A DNA stretch of 54,982 nucleotides from an uncultured Dysgonomonas sp. (GCF_934668725.1 NZ_CAKUOF010000023.1:1-54982); one strand, 5' to 3'; positions 8,843 through 17,356 are shown, counted from the stretch's first letter. Notes: a model not told the origin generated them from the sequence alone. Made by a program: numbers and translations.

Positions 8843-11023
8843 TCATTTATGAAAAACAACAATAATCTCATTTGTATAAGAACTGTTTTTGTCAATTATC
8901 AGAGGATTATCAGGATTGAACAAAAACTCCTCAAAGTGAACAATCTGTCGCTTTTTTATAATAGAGAACAAACTTCTTACGCTTAATGGGTTTTGCCAAT
9001 CAACATACATCTCATTGTCACCATCTGGCATAAGTGTTTCTTGAGGTAAAGAGATACTATTCCTCCAATGAGTAATTTGCGAAATTAAATTAATATCATC
9101 TTCAACCTTGAGCAGGTAATCAATGTTTTTTATTCTAACTGTCCAAGAAGCTGGAGAGAGTATGGTGTTGTTATATCGAACTCTTGGACGAAAGTCTAAT
9201 TGATCTTCCAATTGTCCCCACCTAAAATATAAACCATTTCTGCCGTTTATATGTTGCATTTCACATAAAAATTGATAAACAGGCATAGATTGATTTCTAT
9301 AATTATGAGCAGTGGTAAGCCTTGGTACAATTTCCTTGTTTAACTTCTTTGAACGAATTATTAGTCTACCAGATCTCACTGACAGCATTAAATCGGACAT
9401 CTGTAACAATTGCGTTGCAGGCAAATCTGAATATGACAAATAAGATAATTCATAATCTCGGAGATGAGGACGAGAAAGAATATTGCCTGTACGAGATTCT
9501 GGTAAATGAAGTATTTCAGCTAAAATTACATTAGTTGTTAATTCTCCTTCTTTTTGTACTATATCTTTGGTCAATATTTCTATATCTCTATTAGCATAAG
9601 CAAATCGCCCTAATAAATTTGCACCACAGCTACCTCCAAAATATGATGCTTTAATAAGTATTTCATCCTGATTTGCATTTAAAACCTCGCACATAGTATA
9701 GATCGTAGGGGGAAGATCATCCCACTCAGCTTCTAAATTCTTAACATCATCATCCTTAAATATTATCTCTTTGCTTCTTTCAGATAAGCATTCGATTGTT
9801 TTTTTAATTAACAAAGAGGTGAAAGAGTCTGTAAAATTGGGGATTGAGCTATGTCTAGAAGGTATTATAAAATTATCCACTAAAGGACAAATATCCCCAT
9901 TCTTATTCTCTGGCGGATAGCCAATGCCTGTTTCAGGGTCTAGTGCTTCCATTAAAGAAACTTCCATATCTTCATATCTATTGTAAAAATATTCTTGAAA
10001 TTTTTTTATTGTTTCATTTTTACTTGGCGGAGTAATCTTATTAAGGAATTTCATCGTTTTCTGCAACTCTTGTATAACAGGTTGCCCTAATGTAGCAGTT
10101 AATACTCCTCTGGTCATATCAACCTGAAATAAAAATTTTTCTTCATAAGGAATATTTATTTGTTTTATTAACTCTATAATCTTCTGATATATAATATTCT
10201 TTTTTTCAAAGGCATTATTATCCAACTTCTTTAATAATTCATTTATTTGAATAAGTAACGACAGTTCAGAACCTGAATATTCAATTCTTTCCAGCATTAA
10301 AATAATACGGAAAAGAAAATCTTCACCTATTATGGAATTGCTTAGTTCTCCAACTAATAGTTGAGAATTTATCAATTCATCAATGTAATTACTAGCCTCA
10401 TCCTTAGAGATATATTCATTCGTTAAGGATTGTATTAATTCAGAAAGTAGAACTCCTTTATCCGCTTTTTTTATTATGGAACAGAGATAACTTGTCCGAT
10501 CCACTTCTGCTATTTGGTATTTTCGTCGATTTTGCGTGTATGTAGTCTCAACATAACGTATTCTCTTTCCTACAAGATACAGACTCGAATTAGAAAAATA
10601 TTTTATTTTGTTTTTAATTTCATCTTTTCTCACTAATGTATCATATAAGGTACATAAATAATACATATCTATTCGTGTAGCTCTATTGATTGTTTTATCT
10701 TGTTCTATGTATGTTGTATCTCCAGTTTTTCCAACTCCACATCCTGCGAATAAGCCAAATGGAGTACATCTTGTAGACATTCTACTAAGATATCTTGTAC
10801 ATGAATAAAGAATTCTCTGAATCTCAGATTCTTCTTTTATTTCATTTTTTATAAGCTTTTGCAATTCTTTATATAATATAGGAGAAGCTATAAAAATTGC
10901 TTCTTGTATCTCACTGTTATCTAATGCTTGTAATAAAGATCCTTTATTTTTTGATATCGTTTTAAAGTAGTTATATGACAGTAATGGAGAACGAAAAATA
11001 AAATCAGGAAATATTTTATACAT
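8843..11023 (-). CDS. lantibiotic dehydratase N-terminal (glutamylation) subunit, LanB
   Basis: 726 residues covering the Lant_dehydr_N region. The hallmark RMSTRCTPFGLFAGCGVG lies at residues 81-98, followed by an RATRIDMYYL strand. The C-terminal part keeps RLTTAHNYRNQSMPVYQFLC and LYFRWGQLEDQLDFRPRVRY, typical of the glutamyl-transferring domain. The family uses Glu-tRNA to glutamylate Ser and Thr of the precursor. The elimination half is encoded by the next gene. No separate RRE gene is seen, and LanB N-domains normally contain their own leader-binding fold. It begins 11 bp after lanC. Confidence 0.93.
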   Translation of the reverse strand: MYKIFPDFIFRSPLLSYNYFKTISKNKGSLLQALDNSEIQEAIFIASPILYKELQKLIKNEIKEESEIQRILYSCTRYLSRMSTRCTPFGLFAGCGVGKTGDTTYIEQDKTINRATRIDMYYLCTLYDTLVRKDEIKNKIKYFSNSSLYLVGKRIRYVETTYTQNRRKYQIAEVDRTSYLCSIIKKADKGVLLSELIQSLTNEYISKDEASNYIDELINSQLLVGELSNSIIGEDFLFRIILMLERIEYSGSELSLLIQINELLKKLDNNAFEKKNIIYQKIIELIKQINIPYEEKFLFQVDMTRGVLTATLGQPVIQELQKTMKFLNKITPPSKNETIKKFQEYFYNRYEDMEVSLMEALDPETGIGYPPENKNGDICPLVDNFIIPSRHSSIPNFTDSFTSLLIKKTIECLSERSKEIIFKDDDVKNLEAEWDDLPPTIYTMCEVLNANQDEILIKASYFGGSCGANLLGRFAYANRDIEILTKDIVQKEGELTTNVILAEILHLPESRTGNILSRPHLRDYELSYLSYSDLPATQLLQMSDLMLSVRSGRLIIRSKKLNKEIVPRLTTAHNYRNQSMPVYQFLCEMQHINGRNGLYFRWGQLEDQLDFRPRVRYNNTILSPASWTVRIKNIDYLLKVEDDINLISQITHWRNSISLPQETLMPDGDNEMYVDWQNPLSVRSLFSIIKKRQIVHFEEFLFNPDNPLIIDKNSSYTNEIIVVFHK

Positions 11024-11034
11024 AAAAAATATAT

Positions 11035-12180
11035 TTAGACTAATAATAAAGATTCATCCCAGGATGTATCAATAGAATAATTACTTGATATTAAAGAGAT
11101 TCCCACACCTGAGACCCCTTCAAGAAAGCCCCTTAAAGGCAATCTTGAGTTATTTCTCAAAAAAAGATATCCAGCAATGCCGTCTGAATGAGTACCACAT
11201 TCTATCGTTTTTTTTAACCAATAAGAAGACCTATCTTCGAATAGTTGAAGGTTCGTCATTTTGTGTAGTTTTCTTAAGATATAAGCTATTCCTGCTGATC
11301 CATGGCAAAGACCTGCATCTAAAACCATATTCAAATATGGATCTAAACGGTTAGCAGTATCAGATAATATCTTAATAGATAAGTTCATTATTTCTTTATT
11401 CTTTAGAATCTGTGAGGATCTATATAAAATATAACCAACTCCCAAATCACCATAACACCAAGCTAATCTCGTCGGTATATTTTTTGATGCAGTAGAATAC
11501 AAGAAGTAAGTATCTCCTTTCTTCTTGAGGTCTTGAATGTTCTTTAATAAATAATTTACAAAACCATTTATTAGGTTTAGGGATAATTCTGGAAGAATTT
11601 TTTTTTCATATGCAATTATTAAAATTGCAATAATACTAGGTATACCATGTGATAAACCTAAATTACAAGATTCTCTTTTTTTATTTTCATAAATAAAAAA
11701 ATTATCGCATTCAACTTCTTTAATCAGGTCAATAGTTTCAATATATCTTTCTATATAAGCTTTTGGTGGAATTTCTTTCTTCAAAAAATATAGCATAGCT
11801 CCTAATCCTCCTGAGAGATAATCGTAATTACCTAGTGAAAGATCATTTAAAGACCTGTGAAAAATTATACTGTCAATTTCTTCAAAAACATCATCACTCT
11901 TACTACTTATTAATTTTTTCTTGTTCATCAAATCGATAAACCACCCTATACCAGATACTCCATGTGAAAAAGAGTATCCAATCTCATCGAAATTAATATT
12001 TGATATACCTCGGTCAAGCTCATTGTAAATATATTCAATAACCTCTTGGTTATCGGTAAGTTCATAATATGAAAGTAAAAATAATAACTCGCCTACTTTA
12101 CCTCCAAATAATCCCATGTGTATAGATGGTGAGCTCTTTAGAAGTCCATTCTTTATTTCGCCTATTTTACTGAAAGTCAT
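11035..12180 (-). CDS. LanC lanthionine synthetase (cyclase)
   Basis: 381 residues from the chosen ATG at 12180. The frame is open to 12219, but that extension would lie in the stem-loop at 12202-12250, so the internal start is preferred. Zinc ligands are present: Cys242 in WCYGD, and Cys292-His293 in GLCHGSAG. The catalytic SHG (His178, LSHGIPS) and repeated GG(L/V)G turns of the alpha/alpha toroid are also intact. The enzyme adds Cys thiols to Dha/Dhb to form (methyl)lanthionine rings. It is directly downstream of the precursor gene, as in many lan operons. Confidence 0.93.
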   Translation of the reverse strand: MTFSKIGEIKNGLLKSSPSIHMGLFGGKVGELLFLLSYYELTDNQEVIEYIYNELDRGISNINFDEIGYSFSHGVSGIGWFIDLMNKKKLISSKSDDVFEEIDSIIFHRSLNDLSLGNYDYLSGGLGAMLYFLKKEIPPKAYIERYIETIDLIKEVECDNFFIYENKKRESCNLGLSHGIPSIIAILIIAYEKKILPELSLNLINGFVNYLLKNIQDLKKKGDTYFLYSTASKNIPTRLAWCYGDLGVGYILYRSSQILKNKEIMNLSIKILSDTANRLDPYLNMVLDAGLCHGSAGIAYILRKLHKMTNLQLFEDRSSYWLKKTIECGTHSDGIAGYLFLRNNSRLPLRGFLEGVSGVGISLISSNYSIDTSWDESLLLV

Positions 12181-12201
12181 TATATGTTTTTTATAGATTA
12201 A

Positions 12202-12250
12202 ACAGAATAAGGTTATCAATCTTATAATAAAACAGACAACCCTATTCTGT
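12202..12250 (-). promoter_or_regulatory. stem-loop between precursor and lanC (attenuator or RNA-stability element)
   Basis: In the transcript, 13 bases at 12250-12238 (ACAGAATAGGGTT) pair with 12214-12202 (AACCTTATTCTGT) with one G-U pair, around a 23-nt loop. No long U-tract follows. The position, just after the precursor stop, matches partial terminators or processing hairpins in lantibiotic operons that keep precursor mRNA in excess over enzyme mRNA. The role is inferred. Confidence 0.65.
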
Positions 12251-12268
12251 AATAACTAAAAATTAAGG

Positions 12269-12490
12269 TTAGAAGCAATTTGCACTTCCTGTCCAAGTTG
12301 GATCTCCACAATATCCACAATCAACAGTACAATTAGCATTACTGCAATTCCAAAGATTTGTGTGTGTTATTGCACTTAAGCAACCATCTGAACATCCTCC
12401 TGAAAATCCTCCCTTTAAGTCCGATTGCTCATCTTTTCCAAGAGAAGAAATAATCTCCTTTCTTAACTCTAATTTTTTTAGTTTTTTCAT
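12269..12490 (-). CDS. lanthipeptide precursor peptide, GG-Bacteroidales-type leader
   Basis: 73 residues. The leader KKLKKLELRKEIISSL...LKGG resembles the GG-Bacteroidales natural-product precursor family and ends at Gly27-Gly28, a C39 cleavage site. A second GG at 31-32 is an alternative. The core of 45 (or 41) residues has seven Cys (33, 37, 49, 54, 58, 61, 72) and, after residue 28, ten Ser/Thr. It also has two Trp and ends NCF. Enough dehydratable residues lie near Cys for up to seven rings or several rings plus disulfides. The gene sits between the ABC pair and lanC, so by context it is LanA. Confidence 0.9.
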   Translation of the reverse strand: MKKLKKLELRKEIISSLGKDEQSDLKGGFSGGCSDGCLSAITHTNLWNCSNANCTVDCGYCGDPTWTGSANCF

Positions 12491-12548
12491 AATTGTAATT
12501 TTTTAACATTGATAATAACCCCTCTTATTTAGCCAAAGGGTGGCTCTA

Positions 12549-13322
12549 TTATGTTCTTATTCTTTGAAATAAATAGTAACCGATAACAATAAATACTAGT
12601 ATATAAACGATATTAGTATACTCAAAATTAAAGTTCAGTTCAGAGAAAAAGCCATTGAAAGCCTTCCAGCCAATATTATATGGTACATAATCAATATATT
12701 GCCAACGTTGTGCTATTAAACAGAACATTGTTCCCATACACCCTATGCCAATAGGAAGAACAAAGCTTTTAAATAATAAACTCAAGGTATATTGAATCAT
12801 GCATATTGCAATTATGCCTATATATAGGCTACTGAAATAAATAAGAATTATTTTTCTAACATCATAATCTTGAAACCCATAACCAGGTAAAAAATAACTC
12901 ATTAAATACCCTGAAAATAGAAATAAAAGATAAGCTATGCAGATGGACAGAAATATGATTTCAAACAAAACAATAAGTTTAGAGGTATAAATCATTCTTT
13001 TATTTGTTGGCAAAGTAAATAATAATTTAAATCCATTATTCTTATATTCCATATCACACAAAGAATAACATAAAATAGAGGAAATAATAGGATATAACAT
13101 AGAATATAGCTGAAAGGTATATCGACCTAGAATAAACTGCCATGGGTTATAATCAAATATTATAGTAGAATCTAAGATGGCATGGTCTGCTTTAATATAT
13201 ATGTATATATTAATCCCTGTAGTTATTAACAAAGGGAAAAAGAGCATAAGCCAAACACCTGAATTATATCTGGCTTTAAAGTATTCACTCTTAAGTAATG
13301 ATAAGAAAGAAATATACTTCAT
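12549..13322 (-). CDS. ABC-2 type transporter permease, candidate lanthipeptide immunity (LanE/G-like)
   Basis: 257 residues with about six hydrophobic helices (for example SGVWLMLFFPLLITTGI and IYFSSLYIGIIAICMI). The start LSLLKSEYFKARYNSGVW is typical of the ABC-2/MutG-like permeases that protect lantibiotic producers. It overlaps the ATPase gene by 4 bp and precedes the precursor gene. Usual LanFEG systems have two permeases; only one is seen, so it would act as a homodimer. Self-protection is inferred from position and family; export of another substrate cannot be excluded. Confidence 0.8.
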   Translation of the reverse strand: MKYISFLSLLKSEYFKARYNSGVWLMLFFPLLITTGINIYIYIKADHAILDSTIIFDYNPWQFILGRYTFQLYSMLYPIISSILCYSLCDMEYKNNGFKLLFTLPTNKRMIYTSKLIVLFEIIFLSICIAYLLFLFSGYLMSYFLPGYGFQDYDVRKIILIYFSSLYIGIIAICMIQYTLSLLFKSFVLPIGIGCMGTMFCLIAQRWQYIDYVPYNIGWKAFNGFFSELNFNFEYTNIVYILVFIVIGYYLFQRIRT

Positions 13323-14038
13323 TGTTTTTTAGTCGTTAAGTTTAAGAAGATAGATTCTAAATTATATCCTTGTGTATGATCTGACAATAAACTATTGATT
13401 TCTCCCTGAAATAATAATTTTCCTTCATTTAAGATACCAATGTGAGTACATATCTTCTCTATTTCAGATAAAATATGGCTGGAAAAAAAAATTGTTTTTC
13501 CTTCATTCCGTAATTTAACTAATAATTCCCTCATTTCGTATACACCTTCCGGATCAAGCCCATTGAGAGGTTCATCCAATATCAATAATTTAGGGTTGTG
13601 AAGCATAGCCATCGCTATACCTAAACGTTGCCTCATACCTGTTGAGAATTGCTTTGCTTTTTTATTCTGATCCTTTGTTAACCGGACTATCTCTAAAATA
13701 TATTGAATTTTATTTTCTCCACATTTGTATAATATATCCAAATATCTCAAATTTTCATATGCACTCAGATTTCCATAATAAGAAGGTGTTTCTATCAAAC
13801 ATCCAATATTGGAAAGAGCGTCTTCTCTATTTAAACAAAACTCCTTATTATCAAAATAAATTGTATCTTTTTCAGACTTTTCCAGCCCAAGTAAAAGTTT
13901 TATGGTAGTAGATTTCCCTGCTCCATTTTTGCCTAAATAACCGTAGATGCTTCCTTGGGGTATTTTTAGACATATATTACTTAATACTTGTTGTTTTTTG
14001 TAATTAAAACTTAAATTATTTGTTTCCAGTAAGTTCAT
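13319..14038 (-). CDS. ABC transporter ATP-binding protein (LanF-like)
   Basis: 239 residues forming one complete nucleotide-binding domain: Walker A GKNGAGKSTTIKLLLG (about 37-52), Q-loop near CLIETPSYYG, signature FSTGMRQRLGIAMAM, Walker B LLILDEPLNGLDPEG and H-loop FFSSHIL. Spacing and motif wording are typical of the CcmA/LanF branch that pairs with ABC-2 permeases. It overlaps the permease by 4 bp and the upstream esterase-like gene by 23 bp. Together with the permease it probably expels the mature peptide from the membrane. Confidence 0.9.
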   Translation of the reverse strand: MNLLETNNLSFNYKKQQVLSNICLKIPQGSIYGYLGKNGAGKSTTIKLLLGLEKSEKDTIYFDNKEFCLNREDALSNIGCLIETPSYYGNLSAYENLRYLDILYKCGENKIQYILEIVRLTKDQNKKAKQFSTGMRQRLGIAMAMLHNPKLLILDEPLNGLDPEGVYEMRELLVKLRNEGKTIFFSSHILSEIEKICTHIGILNEGKLLFQGEINSLLSDHTQGYNLESIFLNLTTKKQ

Positions 14039-15269
14039 TTGATTTTGTTATAGGATTCATTTTATCAATATAAATAAGTAAATCTGCCATTTTTGCCCAA
14101 TCCGCCTCAATAGATATTCCTTGATTAATACCGGATACAAATGGCTTATTAAGAAAGGAGGCTGAGTCAATCTTATTAAAATCAAGATAAGCAAGATTAC
14201 CTCCATTTCTATGCAATAAATATTCTACTGATTTATTGCTTAATTTGCCAGACAAACCATTTCCAGAATTTGCTCTACCATAAGAACTAAAAACAATAGT
14301 ATACAGATTTTCGTGAAAGTGCTGATTCATATATTGCCCAAGTGTTTTAAAAGGAATATTAATAGAGTCATTCAGGTTATTTACGGCATGAATATTAGAT
14401 AACCATACGATTATCTTTTTATTAGAGAAAACGCTATCGGACAACCATACTAAGTTGTTCGCCATCAATGAGTCTCTTAACTGCATTCTCTGAACACTGC
14501 CCACTTCTTTATCTTTCCATACACTTTTATATCTCTCTTTAATACCCCATAAATAGCGATAATAGATTTGATCTTCTATGGATTGATTTGTCTTTAATTG
14601 TACCATTATTTTATCCAAGTCTGATAGGACACCAATCTTATCGTCTCTTGTTAGCTGGTCTGCAAAATAATTTTCAAAATACCTCCCCATTTTATCTCTG
14701 ATCAGTGGATAATATAGATACTCATTAAGATAAATCCCCTTGCTGGTTAAGTATTTTTCTAAGTCTTTTGTTCGGATTGAATCAGGTATCTGTCCCGTTA
14801 ATTGAATGTCAAAGCCTCCTAGGAAAAATGGATTATCACTTTTCTGACAGTGCCGGTAATATTCCCATAAATCTTTACAGTCTTTATTATTCCACCAAAA
14901 ATCATAAAGCCCAATTGATGGATTTATAGAATCTATGTCAAGAGTCATTCTCCACATGTCATAGAGTCCAGCTTCATAAAGTACAACATCATACCCTAGA
15001 TTCTCATGTAAATATTTAACGATTTGCTCTTTCATTCGGAATGTTGTACCATCAAAGTGTGTCTGTTCTCCTAAAAGAAGGATTCTTTTATCCTTTAACT
15101 TTTCTCCCAAAAAGGATAAATCATTAGACGATATAAAGTGGGTGTAATCCCTAACATTCTTTAACTTGTCTTCTAAATGATCTTGTTCTGTATAATGGTA
15201 TTGGAGGTTCAAGAGGATAATTAATCCAATAACAAATAGTAAAAAAAAATGTATTTTCTTTTGCCCCAT
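14016..15269 (-). CDS. erythromycin-esterase-like protein, membrane-anchored
   Basis: 417 residues. An N-terminal hydrophobic segment (about 8-22, FFLLFVIGLIILLNL) suggests an anchor. Beyond it the erythromycin esterase family motifs are seen: ILLLGEQTHFDGTTFRMKEQ (His71), VVLYEAGLYDMWRM and, later, IIVWLSNIHAVNN, equivalent to the family's AHNxH block. Family enzymes hydrolyse the macrolactone of erythromycin, but many homologues have unknown substrates. Its place inside a lanthipeptide operon, overlapping the ABC ATPase gene, suggests a role in maturation, in hydrolysis or transfer on the peptide, or in self-resistance. The substrate cannot be read from the sequence. Confidence 0.8.
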   Translation of the reverse strand: MGQKKIHFFLLFVIGLIILLNLQYHYTEQDHLEDKLKNVRDYTHFISSNDLSFLGEKLKDKRILLLGEQTHFDGTTFRMKEQIVKYLHENLGYDVVLYEAGLYDMWRMTLDIDSINPSIGLYDFWWNNKDCKDLWEYYRHCQKSDNPFFLGGFDIQLTGQIPDSIRTKDLEKYLTSKGIYLNEYLYYPLIRDKMGRYFENYFADQLTRDDKIGVLSDLDKIMVQLKTNQSIEDQIYYRYLWGIKERYKSVWKDKEVGSVQRMQLRDSLMANNLVWLSDSVFSNKKIIVWLSNIHAVNNLNDSINIPFKTLGQYMNQHFHENLYTIVFSSYGRANSGNGLSGKLSNKSVEYLLHRNGGNLAYLDFNKIDSASFLNKPFVSGINQGISIEADWAKMADLLIYIDKMNPITKSNELTGNK

Positions 15270-15280
15270 AATAAAGAGAT

Positions 15281-16060
15281 TTATTGAACTCCTAATCCAT
15301 TAATATAATTCTTGATTTCTTCTTCCGTACTATCCTTCATTTTCCTTCTTTCAATTTCTGATATGTGCATTTGGAATAATGAGTGAAAATGACTATTTGT
15401 TTCCCTCGGGTGATAAAGGTGATAAAGTATTGCTTTTGAATGGAATACAATATACCCAAGTCCGATATATCTATAATATCTGTCAAAATCATCATTTCCC
15501 CAGCCATAATGTTTCTCATTTTCTTGACCTGCCTGTATATATTTCTCCCGGTTTACTATTATTGCACCACCAACTAGAAAGTGCGGATATAAGTAGCCCA
15601 TTTTATTTCTATGCCGATGTAATAATCTTGGATCATTATTTTTTACAAATAATGACCTCATAATTTCCGGAACATCCATACAAATACCATTATAAGGTAA
15701 AGCAACATCTGCTTCTTTATTCCTTAATTTTGTAACTACGTCCATTATTGCATTTTTATCAACAACAATATCAGCATCCCAAATACCTAAATAAGGTGTA
15801 CTTAAGAAATGTGTCATTTGGTTAAAATGCTTTGTTTTATATAATACTGGATCTTTATCTTCTACAAATTCATAGAGAATATGTTTGTTTAATAATTTTT
15901 TCAGGATACCATTATTATAGCCATCAGCCTCTCGAACAATAATATTTGTGTCAAAATATCGGCAAAGTTGCCGTGTTATAATTAGAATATTCTCAAGCCG
16001 TTGAATAGAGTCCAAACGTATTAAAACACAAAACGTCACATCTCTTAAATCAATTCTCAT
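15281..16060 (-). CDS. glycosyltransferase (GT-A, Glyco_transf_7C-like)
   Basis: 259 residues. The N-terminal part (VTFCVLIRLDSIQRLENI) fits a GT-A nucleotide-binding fold, LGIWDADIVVDKNAI holds the DxD metal site, and HYGWGNDDFDRYYRYIGLGY is the Glyco_transf_7C acceptor/metal segment. It resembles small enzymes that transfer hexoses or N-acetylhexosamines. There is no membrane helix, so it acts in the cytoplasm before export. It lies 11 bp after the esterase-like gene and 12 bp from the LanC-like gene. It is the second gene of the operon, so tailoring genes bracket the core enzymes on both sides. Confidence 0.85.
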   Translation of the reverse strand: MRIDLRDVTFCVLIRLDSIQRLENILIITRQLCRYFDTNIIVREADGYNNGILKKLLNKHILYEFVEDKDPVLYKTKHFNQMTHFLSTPYLGIWDADIVVDKNAIMDVVTKLRNKEADVALPYNGICMDVPEIMRSLFVKNNDPRLLHRHRNKMGYLYPHFLVGGAIIVNREKYIQAGQENEKHYGWGNDDFDRYYRYIGLGYIVFHSKAILYHLYHPRETNSHFHSLFQMHISEIERRKMKDSTEEEIKNYINGLGVQ

Positions 16061-16072
16061 ACTATTTGTGTA

Positions 16073-17095
16073 TTAATTTAACTCACACAATAAGGCATAA
16101 ACTCCAGGGAATCCACTAAACAATCCTTGATGAACATTAAAATATTCCGTATTATCTCTTAAAAGTATCCAAGCATCAGAAGACTTAACTTTGCTATCAA
16201 TTTGACTTCTAATAAGCTCTAGTTCTTCTTGATTAAAATAGTCAGACAAATAATGTATAAAATAATAAATACTAGAAAGTCCATTGCTAACATAGATATT
16301 CTTATTTCTTATTTCAGAATTTATTATTCGTTTGAGATCAATTTGACCTCTTAATAACTCAATATGCTTAGTCCAACTAGTATATTTAATTTGCTCGTTA
16401 AGAATCACGATAGCCCAAAGAAGATACAGTCGGTTACTATGTAAAAGTGGTATAGTAGATAATATTTTATAGCTTAGCTCTTCTATGATCTTAATCAATC
16501 TATAATTGTAAAAATCAAGGTTATATATTTTACTTAACACAAAGAGAAATTGAGGTAAAGAGTAGTCTATATTATAAGTATATGGTTCTTCATAAAATTT
16601 TAAATCTATGCGTTTATATAAATTATTTATTGTTTGAATAATTAATTCTCTAAATAAATATTCTTGCTCGCTATTTTTCTTTTGCTTCTCCAATCTAATG
16701 CATAAATAATAAAGAATTTGGTTTAAGGATAGTAGATCTACAGCATCATGATACTTAGAAGATAATAGATTTTTAAATACTATATCATCCACATCATTCA
16801 GTATAATATTTATGTTACCTTTTACATAATTATTTTCTATAAGATAATCAATACCCAATCCTATTCCAGAAAGTCCACTCTTTACATCAATAGTTGTAAC
16901 TTGTCCTATACTTTCAAATACTTCATCCAAAAGCTTTTCAGCAATATTCTTATATTCTAAACTTTGATCATTACGACTCAGTATATAAAAATATATACAA
17001 ATACCCATTTTTCCACTAGCTAAATCTAATTGAAAAGTTTCGTATTTCGTAGACTGTATTAGTTTTTTGTTTAATAACATTAAGACCGCATCCAT
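16073..17095 (-). CDS. LanC-like protein lacking the zinc-binding residues
   Basis: 340 residues with the alpha-helical pattern of a LanC toroid and several of its turns: LASGKMGICIYFYIL, DVKSGLSGIGLGIDYLI and, at the end, VHQGLFSGFPGVYALL. The WCYGD and CHG motifs that hold the zinc are absent, and no Cys-His pair replaces them. It is therefore probably not an active cyclase and may be a scaffold, substrate binder or immunity factor. It is the first gene of the operon, preceded by a promoter-like site. The family call rests on the Gly-rich turns and overall layout, so it is moderate. Confidence 0.65.
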   Translation of the reverse strand: MDAVLMLLNKKLIQSTKYETFQLDLASGKMGICIYFYILSRNDQSLEYKNIAEKLLDEVFESIGQVTTIDVKSGLSGIGLGIDYLIENNYVKGNINIILNDVDDIVFKNLLSSKYHDAVDLLSLNQILYYLCIRLEKQKKNSEQEYLFRELIIQTINNLYKRIDLKFYEEPYTYNIDYSLPQFLFVLSKIYNLDFYNYRLIKIIEELSYKILSTIPLLHSNRLYLLWAIVILNEQIKYTSWTKHIELLRGQIDLKRIINSEIRNKNIYVSNGLSSIYYFIHYLSDYFNQEELELIRSQIDSKVKSSDAWILLRDNTEYFNVHQGLFSGFPGVYALLCELN

Positions 17096-17272
17096 AGTAT
17101 CGCATGTAAAATTTGTAAAATTACAACTTCATAATTGAAAAAAAATTCTTACGTTTCTAGTAATCAATTTTGTTTCCCTCTGGAAACTATTTAAAGTTAA
17201 TCTAATAGTTTAATTGTAACGAGGTAGTTTGTTGTTATATACAATAGTATTTTATGAATACCACATTATAAA

Positions 17273-17302
17273 CAAAATTAACACAATATTTTATAATACA
17301 AA
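17273..17302 (-). promoter_or_regulatory. candidate Bacteroidota promoter of the lanthipeptide operon
   Basis: Read on the minus strand, TAATTTTG (17280-17273) matches the -7 consensus TAnnTTTG. A TTTG at 17302-17299 lies 18 nt upstream, near the usual -33 spacing. Transcription would start around 17266 and leave a leader of about 170 nt before the LanC-like gene. It lies just downstream of the mob operon terminator. Confidence 0.45.
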
Positions 17303-17356
17303 AAATAGTAGTTTGAATTTTAGAGAAAAAATTCTTAAAAAAATTAAAAAATAAAC

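Noticed and set aside
12181..12219. 13-codon upstream start of lanC
   Set aside because: It would lie in the stem-loop region and adds a hydrophobic piece not typical of LanC.
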